Shown here piece by piece: positions 11,040-22,559 of a stretch of DNA of 64,000 nt. Positions within the stretch are counted from its first letter, which is position 1; each line of letters starts with the position of its first letter. This DNA comes from Sesamum alatum (Eukaryota > Streptophyta > Magnoliopsida > Lamiales > Pedaliaceae). A model generated the notes under the pieces. The model was not told the DNA's origin, made no database searches, and saw nothing but the letters and a program-made list of their open reading frames with translations. The stretch spans positions 34,618,466 to 34,682,465 of the forward strand of contig JACGWO010000003.1 in the NCBI GenBank assembly GCA_034509735.1, in the 5' to 3' direction. A program made the position numbers and the translations under genes.

Positions 11040-13408
11040 CTACTAAAAATTCCCAATGTCTGAATTGACAAATAGAGCAACTGGGCTGGAACTTAATTGG
11101 GAGGTAAATTTTTTTTATTGAGTTTGGAGAAGGGATTGGTTTAATTTATAATTTAACCGAGCACACAGATCCCTATAAAACCTGCAGTCTGAGGTTGTAC
11201 TTGTAACCCCATGTTTTAATTTGAAATAATAATCCCTCCACAACTTTTCATTTTTCAAACTTTGAACCTCATATTCTCTACCATTTCATACTATATTCCA
11301 AGACAATTTACGAATTTAATTCGATCATAGCTCAAAATTTTGTTCTTACAAAAAGGTATTATCTAATTCGATCAAAATCTCAAAATTTTGTTCTTACAAA
11401 AACACAATTCTCAAAGTTAGGATTTTGAAACTTATAAACAGTTGAATAATTGAAGGGTATTGAGAAACAGTAGGAACCACAAAAGAAAAAAGCTTAATTG
11501 GGACAGAGAGGGGTGGGGGTGGGGGTGGGGTAGTCATAGGTATAGAGAGAGAGAGAGAGGATCAGATGAGGATCTCCCTCAATTTTACAATACGTTTGAC
11601 AAGTCTACATCAACATTTCTCATTATTTCCATGTATACCCCCACCTCTATTTCTCTAAAATACCACCTAACCCCATACTTGGATTTATTAGCAATTATAT
11701 GTTACCAATTTTGCATGCAGAAAAGATAATTAAATGATTATATCAGATTTTAATAAATTAATTTATTAAGTAATATATTAGTTCAATCAATATAATTAAA
11801 AATTAATAAAATCATAAATTTATAATAATAATACACTAAATGAGACAAATACGAAATGAGACTTCAATTCTGCCTCTTCTTACCCGTAATTCTAAGTGGT
11901 CTGAAACGTGACAAACATATGTTGCACTTGCAGGCAGGAGCACTCAGGAGTCCATCCATCGAAATACTAAGTTGACCAAAATTACCAGAAATAAAAACAG
12001 ATGCTGTTGCGTTGCTGTGCTACTGCTGCCCAATTCATTATGGGGAAATGGGAAATAATGCAAATATGTTTGGGAGAAAAATGGAAATTTGTAATAATAG
12101 TGGGTGTGCTGCTGTTATTGAAATTTCTGAGGATAATTAATAATATATATATAAATAAAAATAAAAAAGGAAAAAACAGACGTAACGTATCACTGACAGT
12201 ACTGAGAAAGAGAGGAGGGGGTTGGGACAGTAAGGTCCTGTCTTTATCACTTTCGTCTCCTTATGCCGTGAAACCCGGACTACAGTCCCCCCCCATAACC
12301 CACACCCCTCCTACTGGGGCCCCCTTCTGCCACGTGTCCGTTTCTTCTTGGAAATCTCCTTACGACTTGATGGATCATGGAATACACGGATGATGATGCA
12401 TTTCATGATTAATAACTTATATACTTTACCACTTAATTAATTATAATTTAAAAAGAATAGTTTGAATTATGATTTTTTTTTTCATTTATCGAGTAGGAAA
12501 GAAAATCCATGCTACAAAGTTTTCCTATATATTTACTTTTTTTTTCTTTTTAAGTACAATGAGAACGAAGGATTGAAAACATCTTGAGTTTGAATACAGA
12601 ATTTTTTTTGTCTTAGAAAAGAGTGATGTCAATTCAATCGATTGATTGACGATCTTTTCCTTATATATACTTGGGTTTGTAAAGTTGATCAGGTTCAAGA
12701 AAATTTTGATGGGTTTCTAAAGTTTGACTACTTGCTTTATTTATAAACATTTAAGATATGCAAGAATCACATATTGTAAATATATTGATGCCAACAACGA
12801 ACTATCTAATTTTGACAACCCTACATTGATTCGAATTCAATTATTGATTTTGTGTCCACAAACATGGTTAGGGATACATTAGGTATGTCACATTATAGTA
12901 TTGTAATGTCTAAATTAGTAAATATCGATTAGAGACAAAATTCAGTGTAATAAATATAGTTCAAATCATTTACCTAACAATTATGGTTGAGAGGGTATTT
13001 ATAGGTTAGGTCACTTGGCTTAGTCACATCAAAGTGACGTAATTCATAGATAGCCATCGATCACATGACAATTAGACAATCAAATTCACTGATTAGATCA
13101 AGTCAGATTATCTGATCTTCTCTAATCCTGATCAAGTCAGACTGACATTCTCTGATCCTGAACAAAATCGCACGAATAATAGAGTGCTTTTTCTTGTCTT
13201 GATTTTTTGAAGAGCATTTTTTGAAATTTTATCAATTGTGATGTGGGATCCCAATTCCTGCATCATATACTAAAGGTAGGAAGGAAGAAAATTGAGTTTG
13301 AACTCAAAATCTCTCTCTGCCAACAATTTAATTAATTGGTTATTCTGAAATTTGATAAAATAAATGAATCCAAATCAATATTTTATTTTATTTTTTCCTT
13401 TCTTTTAA

Positions 13409-13647
13409 GAGCAAACTACAATAGGTTCTCTTAAGGACATCACAATACAAATACCCTCAATTGTTCGAAAAAATCACAAGTACTCCATAAAATTAATGGT
13501 CGTCTAATAAATACCCTAGCAACTTTCCTTTTTAAGAGAATATTTGTCAGGCAATTGAATTTCAAGAGATATTTGTAAATTTTCAAACAATAATTGAATA
13601 TATATAATTATGACAAATCTTAAAATAGCTCGTTGTAATTTACTCTT
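13409..13647. mobile_element. Degenerate foldback MULE-like element
   Basis: Left text 'caaactacaataggttctc' and right text 'cgttgtaatttactc' are diverged forms of the family seen at 42678-43103. 'tttctttt' occurs on both flanks and is a plausible target duplication. Non-coding. Confidence 0.4.
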
Positions 13648-13803
13648 TCTTTTCCTGATATAGATGAAGTTATTTTTTATTTGGATAGTAATGAAAACAT
13701 GTGTAAGTAATGTTCAAATCTAAATAATTAAATTATTTTATTGAAAAAAAAAAACAAAGAAAAAAAGGCATTATGAGAGAGATGAGTAATAATTTGTTGG
13801 GTT

Positions 13804-13821
13804 GGGGGGGGGGGGGGGGGG
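13804..13821 (+). repeat. 18-base poly-G tract
   Basis: An uninterrupted run of 18 G. A G/C-rich stretch follows at 13870-13905. It may be an assembly-sensitive homopolymer. Confidence 0.85.
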
Positions 13822-14149
13822 TAATAGGCGTATCAATGTTGTCACACTCAAGGTCTAGTAGTCTAGTCACGTCGAGGGGGAGAGGGGGTGGGGGGTGGGG
13901 GGCAGGTCTTTGCAGAAAATGGGAAAAAGTTGCAGAGGGAGAAAACATAAAGGAGGCAGTGAATATCACCCCCTCTATACCATGATCATGATAGTTGCAA
14001 AGACCTATGCCTGCCTCCACACAATTTCCCCATTATTGCTATCTCATTCGTTGACCCTCTCTTTAACTTTAACTCTTTTCCTTTTCATAATTTTCTCTCC
14101 TACCCAAAAATTTACTACTCTTCTATCTGTGTTTTATGCTAAGAGATAA

Positions 14150-15958
14150 ACCATAAAACTGCTGTTTAGTGCGTGTTGTGTGTGTTTTTCTTGTGTGTTT
14201 TATCCATTTTTAGTTCAGATATCAATCCGGGGTGTGTGTGAACGTCACCAAATTCCTTTTACTACGTCAGAATTACAACTGCTGCAGCAGGAAAAGCAAG
14301 AGAACCACTTTCTTTAATTAATCGCTTTGCTACTTGTTTAGTTTTAGTTTTTATCCCCCTCTCTCGCGTCACATCCTGTTTCGTTTTCTTTCCCAGATCT
14401 TTCATTTTATCCTCTCTTGGCCTTTGAGGAAGAAAGGGCTTCTTTCTCTCTCTTCATAGGGTTAGAGAGAGATAGCATTTTTGTTGGAAACCAAGAAATG
14501 GGCTGTGGAGAGAACAGGGTTTCTTGAATCTTAGTGTAAGCCTTCTGCCTGTTCTCTCTTAAGCTTTTTTAACTGTTGCTGTTGTTGTTCTTGTTTATAT
14601 TTTCATCAAGTTGTGTGCTCATGCAAACGTTTGTTTGTTGATGAGGTTGTGATGATGTGAAAGGTTATTGAATGTGAGGAAAAATTCAACCTTTACATAA
14701 ACCCTCAGTAAGCTTTTGTAGTTCGTTTCATGGTTTTTTAACTTGTATTGCTTTGTGTGTCTGTTTTGAGTTCTTTCTATCTGTTTCATCAACTTTACAA
14801 TCTAAAATTTGTGAATTTTCTCTATGAACTTTATATGTAGCTATCTCCACAGAGTCCCTTTTTGTTTTTTCTTTTCTTCTTTTGGATTTTTGCAATCAGG
14901 AGCTTGATGGCTTTAGCTGGGTGGGGATGAATTCTGAGCATTTTAAATTCAAATATTAATGTAGATCAATCTACTAAAGATCTCAGTGATTCTTTGTTTG
15001 GCTAACATGGTGAAAATTAGTAAAGATGAACTTCACCTCACTGCAGTTTATGTTTGGACCTGTTGACTTATACAAGTGAAGCCAAACACTGAACTAATTC
15101 TTGATGCCTTATCCATTGTCAATCATTATAGGCCGGCTTGCTCATGCTTGGTCAAAACATGGGCAGAATTTCTTACCATTATTCTATCATCAAATTATTA
15201 TGTCTGCCCATCTTGTCTTTTGATGAGGAAAGTTCAGTATATGCTCATCTTCAATTCCTAATTTCAATCAGCCGATCAAGATTTATGGTTGTTTGCTTCC
15301 TTTTTGTGTCACTTATGCTGCTTCTTTAATTAGCACTAAGATTAACTTATTGGGAATTCTCATAAGAGTTTAGGTACTGAATCAGCAGATCGGTCATGAG
15401 GTAAATGCTGTATTCATAATTTCAAGAATTCTGCCTGAGCAGTGTGATATTAAACGACTAAAATTTAAGCAAACATAGAATGTATCTGATTTTCTCCTTA
15501 AACCAATTACAGACGTTCTAATTCTGATAAGCCTTAGTCTTCATATTCATCCTTGAGCATCTCCTCTTGTATCTCTACGTTAATTTTGGTTCGGTTATGA
15601 TATGATATAACTGTTGATTTTCTGTTTTTCTTTGAGGAAATCGTTTGCTCTGTTATTTTCATCGAAATACATAGAGTGGTGATGGTTGTAACATGTGTAA
15701 GAGAATTGGTAAAATTTGTGTTTGAAGCAAACACAACACCGTTTTTTGCAAATTTATGCTCTCAACGGTTGAATGATTCCTTTCCGAATTTGTTGAACCT
15801 ATCTTAGTGCTCCCTGCAGTTCAAAAATTTTCAGGCAACATCGAATGTGTTTATTATACTAATATAGTAAGTATCCCATACCTTTATCTTCTAATGTTGG
15901 AAATGTTATCAGATAATTATGAAGAGTTTAAGGCCATGGGCAGAGCTCGCGTGTGGAA
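14150..15958 (+). promoter_or_regulatory. AS1 5' leader with probable long 5'-UTR intron
   Basis: A CT-rich leader (about 14340-14460) is followed by a donor-like GTAAGC at 14536. An acceptor-like 'gttatcag' ends at 15912, 47 bases before the AS1 ATG. An intron in the 5' UTR fits what is known for ARP (AS1/RS2/PHAN) genes, which have intronless coding regions; here it is inferred from splice consensus alone. No protein-like ORF lies between. Confidence 0.45.
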
Positions 15959-15987
15959 ATGAAGGAAAGGCAGCGCTGGCGATCTGA
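15919..15987 (+). promoter_or_regulatory. Overlapping upstream ORF (22 codons) at the AS1 start
   Basis: ATG at 15919 reads 22 codons to TGA at 15985-15987, out of frame with AS1 and running past the AS1 ATG at 15959. It lies downstream of the likely acceptor at 15912, so it would be in the mature leader if that splice is used. Translation is not demonstrated. Confidence 0.35.
15936..15962 (+). promoter_or_regulatory. 8-codon upstream ORF overlapping AS1 ATG as ATGA
   Basis: The ATG at 15936 sits in a strong context (GGCCATGGG). It reads MGRARVWK and ends at TGA 15960-15962, so stop and AS1 start share the ATGA tetranucleotide. This arrangement can permit or limit reinitiation on the AS1 start. 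That it is used is an inference. Confidence 0.4.
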
Positions 15988-17044
15988 AGAGGATGCTTTG
16001 TTGCGTTCTTATGTGAAGCAATATGGTCCAAGAGACTGGCACCTTGTGTCGGACCGCATGAATGAACCTCTCAACCGGGACGCAAAATCCTGTTTGGAAA
16101 GGTGGAAAAACTATCTTAAGCCTGGAATAAAAAAAGGATCTTTAACTGAAGAGGAGCAACGTCTTGTCATCAATCTGCAAGCCAAGCACGGCAACAAATG
16201 GAAAAAGATCGCTGCTGAAGTTCCCGGACGAACTGCCAAGAGACTTGGGAAGTGGTGGGAAGTTTTTAAAGAAAAGCAGCAGCGTGAGCACAAGGAGAAT
16301 AACAAGATAATAGAACCAATCGAAGAGGGAAAATACGATCATATTCTGGAAACCTTTGCAGAGAAGCTCGTTAAAGAGCATTCAGCCCCTGGAATTACAA
16401 TGCCAACTTCAAACGGTGGATTTATTCATACTGATCAAGCTGCCCCTTCAGCACCTTCTGTGCTTCCTCCATGGCTGGCTAGTTCTAGCACGACTACCAC
16501 TATCAGACCACCATCCCCATCAGTGACTTTAAGCCTTTCACCGTTGACGGTTCCACCAACACCAGCAATCCCATGGTTACAGGCTCCTGATCGATTAATA
16601 ACTGATAACAGCTCACATGGTCCCATGAGCACTTTGCCGTCTCTTGGGATTGCTCCTATCATCGGAGAGAATCCACTGGTTTCCGAACTTGTCGACTGCT
16701 GCAGAGAATTGGAAGAAGGGCATCGTGCTTGGGCCGCACATAGAAAAGAAGCTGCCTGGAGATTGAAAAGGGTAGAGTTGCAGTTGGAATCAGAGAAAGC
16801 AAGTAGAAAGAAGGAGAAAATGGAGGATATAGAAGCTAAAGTGAAAGCTCTCAGGGAAGAACAAAAGGCTACTTTAGATCGGATCGAAACTGAATACAGA
16901 GAACAGCTAGCAGGACTAAGGAGGGAAGCAGAAGTTAAAGAGCAGAAGCTGGCTGAGCAGTGGGCTGCCAAGCATTTGCGTCTGACTAAGTTTCTCGAGC
17001 AAATGGGATGCAGATCGATTGCTTCTGACCCTAATGGTCGATAA
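15959..17044 (+). CDS. AS1: ASYMMETRIC LEAVES1 / ROUGH SHEATH2 / PHANTASTICA MYB repressor
   Basis: An intronless 361-aa protein starting [15 protein letters not shown], the canonical ARP-family start; an in-frame GTG six bases upstream is not a start. It has two MYB repeats: R2 (about 1-53, Trp7, Trp27, Trp49) and R3 (about 54-106, with GNKWKKIA and KWWEVFK). A Pro/Ser-rich linker (about 145-235) follows, then a charged coiled coil (about 265-335) and the conserved tail [13 protein letters not shown]. Known role: a nuclear DNA-binding partner of AS2 that silences class I KNOX genes in leaf primordia and sets leaf polarity. Length and domain order match the family (Arabidopsis about 367 aa). 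Two upstream ORFs overlap its start. The duplicated repeat array begins about 0.4 kb downstream. Confidence 0.96.
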   Translation: MKERQRWRSEEDALLRSYVKQYGPRDWHLVSDRMNEPLNRDAKSCLERWKNYLKPGIKKGSLTEEEQRLVINLQAKHGNKWKKIAAEVPGRTAKRLGKWWEVFKEKQQREHKENNKIIEPIEEGKYDHILETFAEKLVKEHSAPGITMPTSNGGFIHTDQAAPSAPSVLPPWLASSSTTTTIRPPSPSVTLSLSPLTVPPTPAIPWLQAPDRLITDNSSHGPMSTLPSLGIAPIIGENPLVSELVDCCRELEEGHRAWAAHRKEAAWRLKRVELQLESEKASRKKEKMEDIEAKVKALREEQKATLDRIETEYREQLAGLRREAEVKEQKLAEQWAAKHLRLTKFLEQMGCRSIASDPNGR

Positions 17045-17472
17045 AGGTGATCTCATTTGTCAAGTTACCTTCTTGCTAGCTTTCATTATTTTGGTCCAGT
17101 TCCTGTATACAGATACTAAACCTATCGTGCGAATTTTTCAATAACTACGTATGACTCTTGAATATTTGCTCAGGGCTTTCGTCAACTTGGCTAAATCACT
17201 TTCTGTTTCTCTATATGCCAATCGTGTCTCACAAGCTTGCATGTTTTAGACTTAAGGTGCATCTGACTGACTACTGGGAATGCTAGTACTTTAGTTATGT
17301 AAGCACATGAAGATACATCTATTGGCATGCTCATGCAGATTATCATTCAATACGCGGGCACATCCCTTACCGATTCAAGTATGAACAGGAAATCATTGTT
17401 TAGTTATGCACCATTACCAACAAACATATCTATAAGCTATCAGTTCATAAGTGCAAGTGCTAGTACTCTTCA
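17045..17472 (+). other. AS1 3' UTR and downstream spacer
   Basis: No gene is seen. It contains the expected AS1 3' UTR. The boundary to the duplicated array is near 17440, where the text 'taagtgcaagtgctagtactct' reappears in diverged form at about 37505. Confidence 0.4.
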
Positions 17473-17922
17473 GCTATGCACAAGCTGCGCACACAATATG
17501 CACAAGCTTTGCACATGCCTTACGTACACACGATATGCACAAGCTATGCACACGCCTTAGGTGGGGTTATGCGCACAAGCTATGCACACGATATGCACAC
17601 GCTTTACGTGGGTTTATGCACAAGCTATGCACACGCCTTAGGCGGGGTTATGCGCACAAGCTATGCACAAGATATGCACATGCCTTACGTGGGTTATGCA
17701 CACAAGCTATGCACACAACTTACGCGGGGTTATGCGCACAAGCTATGCACGCGCCTTAGGTGGGGTTATGCGCACAGCTATTCACACGATATGCACAAGC
17801 TATGCACATGCCTAACGTGGGGTTATGCACACGCCTTACGCGGCATTAGGAGCACAAGCTATGCACACGCCTTATGTGGGGTTATGCACACGCTATGCAC
17901 AAGCCATGCACACGCCTTATTT
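17473..17922. repeat. Minisatellite of ~37-bp units (CAAGCTATGCACACGCC...)
   Basis: About twelve imperfect copies of a unit containing 'acaagctatgcacacgcc' and 'ttacgtggggttatgc', with shorter ~13-bp internal repeats 'caagctatgcaca'. The same place in a sister unit (37524-37556) holds only one copy, so the array expanded locally. Open frames across it are a composition effect. Confidence 0.85.
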
Positions 17923-19348
17923 TTACGTGTGAGCTTGAAAAAAATACATTTAGTCTAAACATCATACATGGATTATCCTTCTAAGCTTTTTCTCCCTTAG
18001 ATAGAGGGAAAGACATTACTGTAAAAGCAAATAATTAAGGTTAGTTTTTCAAGATGTAAACCAATTTTTGTGTAGTTGATAAAAAAAAATACAAATATAA
18101 ATTGAATTAGTTACTTCACTGGTGCATTGCGTTGAGAAATTATAACAAGGACAGTCTTAAAGGTCTCAGAAAAACTTGAAAATAACACTGAAAGTTCTCA
18201 AACATAGAATTGCATGGAGGAATGCTGCATGTCATGGTCATCAGAGTCTACATCTTCCTTCTCAAACTTGCACATCAAAATTTTAGTGATAGTAAGATGT
18301 ATATTAAAATTCTTTGATGAAATTTTTGGAAAGTTTGACGATGCATTAGAGTAAGTATTCACAGGAGTCTAGTAGATCACATGGTACATAATGAACGTTG
18401 CAACGTCGTTTATAGACCGAATGGTTTTGTTCACCTTTTCATGGAAATAAAACTAAGACAAAGAAATTTTGGTTAGGAAATTAATGCAAGTGAATTCTGT
18501 TTCTTGGAACATAAATAACAAGAACTCTTGTTAATAATTGGATAGATCCTTATGAAAAAAAAGTCTAAATCAAATAAACTTTAAGAACTCAATATTTACG
18601 GCATCCAACTCTTGGACGTTGTATAAATATTTTGCGAACACAATATCTTTTGTATTTACTTAACTAAAAGAAGCGTGTAGTTATATTAACTAACGTACCC
18701 TTTCGGTCTTGGAAGTTCCCGAACGTTCTCTAACCTCAATAGTCCATCTCCCGTCCATCGCTCTTTCATTGACAACGGATAATTGCTTTCTATATCAGGA
18801 TAGACTTCTTCAGTCACAGGGAACACCACCCTATGCCCAAGCAAGATTTCTTTGGCTTCCATCTTTCTTTTATTTAATTTCTCATATGATAATAAATCAT
18901 AATATGTTGTCTTTCCTGTTGCAATCTTTGATGCAAGAAAAGAAGAATATACATAAGACAATCATACTAATTGTTGGTATTTTATATATCTCAAGTTTGA
19001 TTGTCTTGTTTAGTTTCTTTTTTTGTGTAGCAAAAATGTTTGAAGATAAAAAGTTTTGCTTTTCCACATTCAAATTCAAACGTTACAATTGTTTCTTCAT
19101 GATTTTCTTGTGGTGGCTATAAACAAAGTATGGCTTGCACAAAAGAAGAAATTAAAGCAACCTCTAGTATCTCTAAAATATATTCAAACTGCTCTTCGCA
19201 TCTTAATAGTCTAAGTAAAATTGCTCTAGATTTCAGAATCCTAGATGCAATTAGATCTCGTTTTTTTCCTTTGTGAAGATCCTTCATTGCTTGGTCCTGC
19301 AAGAATTGAATCTTAAGTATTAGTTGATGAAGTGTGGACCAATAAACA

Positions 19349-21059
19349 TCTATCTCTCTATCTATATTCTATATCTATATAAAAGTATGAATAGGGATTT
19401 TGGTTTCTTTTTTTTTTTTTTTTTGATTGGACTAAAGTAACCTTGTAATATTAATTTTCTAAGAATAAAAATGTAAAATAACATACTTATTGATTCCTAT
19501 TAATTACTTTTCACGTTATACTTATTTACCATATAATTTGTGTATATGATATTCATAATATAATACACTTACTAGATAAAAAATAGCCAATGAAAAAGAA
19601 CTACCGATTAAATAAGTAAATAAATACATATTAAATTATAACATTATTTGGATATACACCTTTTCAATTCTATTTATCCAATTAATTATTCATGATATGT
19701 TTATTTACTTGAATAATACAATAATTATAGTAATATAAACTTAAATTTGTAAAAGTACATATTCACATTAATGAGCCCAATAGAGTAAATAATTTTGATT
19801 TTTTTTTGTTTTTAAGTATTCAGATTTAGAAAAAGACAATAAAAGTAATAAAGGTATTTTTTTTATACTATTACATTTTCTTTTCATATTTTTTCTTGAT
19901 TAGACTAATCAAATCATGCATGGTCCTCTAGAAAATATAAAAGGATAAATGATAAAAGAAAAAGAGAGACTTAAAACAATTAATAATTTATTTTTGCTTT
20001 TTTCTAATATAGTTTTTCTTCTGGTGTATTTGTAATTTGATTTTATCATGTTTCTTTATGAAAATATCAGAGAAAAAGACACAGGTAATATTTTTCTGAA
20101 TTATTACATAATAGCTACAATTTATATACCAATAAAATAATATTATGGATGTCTAATTAAAAGTGTGATTAGGCCAATAATTGGACTCTTAAATATTTAA
20201 TAAATTGAAGTTTTGATCATTAAAAATTTTAAAATTGAAGTGATTATATTAATATCATCTAAGTTAAAAAATTTAATATTTATTATCCCACTTTAAATTG
20301 TTTCATAGACGGTTTAATCAATTTAGAACTTTGTTCTAAAACCTATTTGGACAACAATGATGAATAAAATATTTTTTTTGTAATGAAGCTACTAATAGAA
20401 AATTCTATTATAAATAACTTTAAATATAGTTAACATAAGGAATAAAAACATAAAAGAAAAAAAAAGAAATGACTAATTAATATATTTTTTTCGTTTCAAA
20501 ATTTGCACACCCAAAAAGATTAAAATATTATTTCATAAGTAAAACAAGTTTAGAATAACCACAAATTCAATTAGAAACATAAATTTGTATGCTTATTCCA
20601 TAATACAATATTAATTGTATTTTCTTTTGATGATTGATGTTAATTAGAGCTAATTAATTAAGATCTAAAAGTTCATTTTTATTTATCACTCTTAGTCATT
20701 GTATATCCTACACACATATACCTATAGTGTGTTTTGATCTTTTTGTGTCTTTATTATGTATTATATGATTATCTTGACCGAAAGTTACTTATACGAATGT
20801 GATTTACTTATACAAAAAAGATGCATATATTGCAAGTAGAACAAATATAATTATAATATTAAATAATAATTAAAGTGAAGAAAAAGTAGTTTATTTTTTA
20901 ATTATATTCTTTTACTTTGTAACAATAATAATTTTTTATTTATAAAGTGCCTATTTAAATTTAGTTAATATATTCTTATTATAAAATTATTTTATTGTTA
21001 TAATGTAACAATTTATTGAGATAATACAAATCACGTGCAACGCCCGTGCTTCTGACTAG
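19349..21059 (+). mobile_element. Non-autonomous Helitron
   Basis: It begins TCTATCTCTCTATC after an A and ends CACGTGCAACGCCCGTG-n9-CTAG followed by T (21056-21060). The A^T insertion, 5' TC, 3' CTAG and subterminal CACG/CGTG stem are Helitron hallmarks. The left flank 'gaccaataaaca' continues uninterrupted in sister units at about 29950 and 40950, giving an empty site on that side. No Rep/helicase ORF is present. Confidence 0.6.
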
Positions 21060-21343
21060 TAAAATTAATCCATGTGCCAAGTCTTTTTTATAAATAACAC
21101 CTAATTTATCCTAGTTATACAATAAAAAAAATTATATAGTGATTTATGACATCATTAAATTTATCATTTTGTTGGAATCTTTAAAACTTTTCTGACAATC
21201 TTTACTTGGCCCTTAGTTTTTTAACCTAAGTTCGCATGAACACTGAACACTTAACAACCTTCAACAAATTCCCAGAATTGGGACTTTTTTGTTTGGATGG
21301 GCATGTAACTCCCATCTACAACTCATTAGTGTTCACCAATATA

Positions 21344-21700
21344 TCTATACTATTATATAAAAGAAACTCATTTTTTACTCACAAATGGTGGTTACCGCCA
21401 CACCACTTTTTTGTAATCTATACTATTATATAAAAAAAACTCATTTTTTACTCATAAATGACGGTTAATGACACCGCCGCACCACTTTTTTATAATGCCA
21501 AAAATAACCCTCAACGGATATGATAACTACTTTATTCAACTTTCCAAATTTTATATTAATTGATAAATTAATTTTTTCTTTTATTTCTTCTATTTTTTAT
21601 GTGATGTGTTAGTTTATATATTTTACTCTTATTTATAATATATCTTAAAGCATAAAAAATTATTTATTATATGCATGCAGGAACGACGTGCCACGACGAT
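21344..21700 (+). mobile_element. Degenerate Helitron with two 5' ends in tandem
   Basis: TCTATACTATTATATAAAAG at 21344 is repeated at about 21417, each followed by 'aactcattttttactca'. It interrupts the 'caccaatatatat' tract that is continuous in the sister unit near 30470. The 3' end is decayed (no CTAG). Confidence 0.4.
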
Positions 21701-22384
21701 TAATTTTTTTTCTTTAAAAAAAAAACAAGGAGATAAGAATATATATATATATATATATAAATAGAGAGAGAGAGTCTTAAGATTGACAAGAAAGAATTCT
21801 TTTCATAGATCGAACACTATATCCAAGGAAAAAAAAAGAAAAGAATTAAGAAAACCAACTTTGAATTTTTCTAAAAGCTTTGTCTCAAAATTTGATGGGA
21901 AAATAAAAGGATTTGTGTTTGCACTTTTAAGACTGGATCGTTACTAATCTGTACTTCTTATAGAATTTATATTTAAAATAAAAGATCTAAATAAAAGAAG
22001 AAGAGCAAAGATCACACACATGTATATGTTTCTTATAAAAAAAAGAGAGAGAAATAAAAAGAAAGAAGGAAAGATTTGTCATGCCTGTTGCACTCTTGGA
22101 GGTACTTGCTGTGACGGTAGAGCTGGTGGCAGAGGTGGCATTGGAAAATTAAAATTGAGTGGCTCTGGAAAGAGTGCACCATTTACCCTCCAACACTCAT
22201 AAAAGAAATATCTCTCTAATATTGGTTCCATCTACAAGGTGAAAATTAACATATGTTAAAGCTCATACAAAACTATGAAGATTTGAAGGTTGAATGTAGT
22301 TGACTCATTGAGTAAAAAATCTACATTGCTTCCATCAGTTGAGTTGTGCTCCATCTTTTCTTGTGTGCACAAAGAATTGTTTGG

Positions 22385-22545
22385 AGTATGTGTGCAATAG
22401 AGAGAAACAGAGATAGTAGAAAATGAAGAAATAAAGATAATAAAAGTGGAGGAGACAGGGATAATAGAGAATGGAAGAGATAGAGATAATAGAAGATGAA
22501 GGTGATAATAAATAAGAGAATGAATGAGACAAAGATGAGGTGAGC
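22385..22545. repeat. 25-bp minisatellite, ~6 copies (unit 1)
   Basis: Imperfect repeats of 'gagaatgaaggagacagag' + 'ataata' just upstream (minus strand) of the first exon of MBD-like copy 1. This is the short form of the array at 35133-37330. Confidence 0.7.
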
Positions 22546-22559
22546 ATGCAATTGATAGA

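Larger units (their letters stand above)
8100..14150. other. Long intergenic region between PBL kinase and AS1
   Basis: No convincing gene was found on either strand. The region is AT-rich and holds the elements listed separately (8977-9500, 10768-11039, 13409-13647), a TTTGGG repeat at 10144-10173, and an 18-base G run at 13804-13821. LTR-like text ('gggtatttataggttagg', repeated 'gatcaagtcaga') lies around 12860-13260. Its distal part should include AS1 regulatory DNA. Confidence 0.45.
18369..22354 (-). pseudogene. MBD-like gene copy 1 (frameshifted)
   Basis: Exons by homology to copy 3: 22354-22325, 22231-22085, 19296-19162, 18925-18699 and 18452-18369. The exon 18925-18699 is 227 bp, against 228 in copy 3. 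The missing base, in 'gagcgatggacggg', shifts the frame just before the MBD-like 'RWTIEVRER' segment. The donor of the second exon is CAG|GCATGA, a GC rather than GT. A 1.7-kb Helitron sits in the intron between exons 2 and 3. A further downstream exon (about 18170-18262) could encode an acidic tail (FEKEDVDSDDHDM) if the donor CAT|GTGATC is used; otherwise the MBD half ends at TAG 18369-18371. Confidence 0.6.

Noticed and set aside
17473..17922. Regular repeats that could suggest a CRISPR array
   Set aside because: Repeats are contiguous and imperfect with no unique spacers, in a plant nuclear context.
17451..17958. Overlapping plus-strand ORFs rich in YAHALR / CTSYAH
   Set aside because: Produced by the minisatellite (CAAGCTATGCACACGCC); periodic low-complexity translation, not a protein family.
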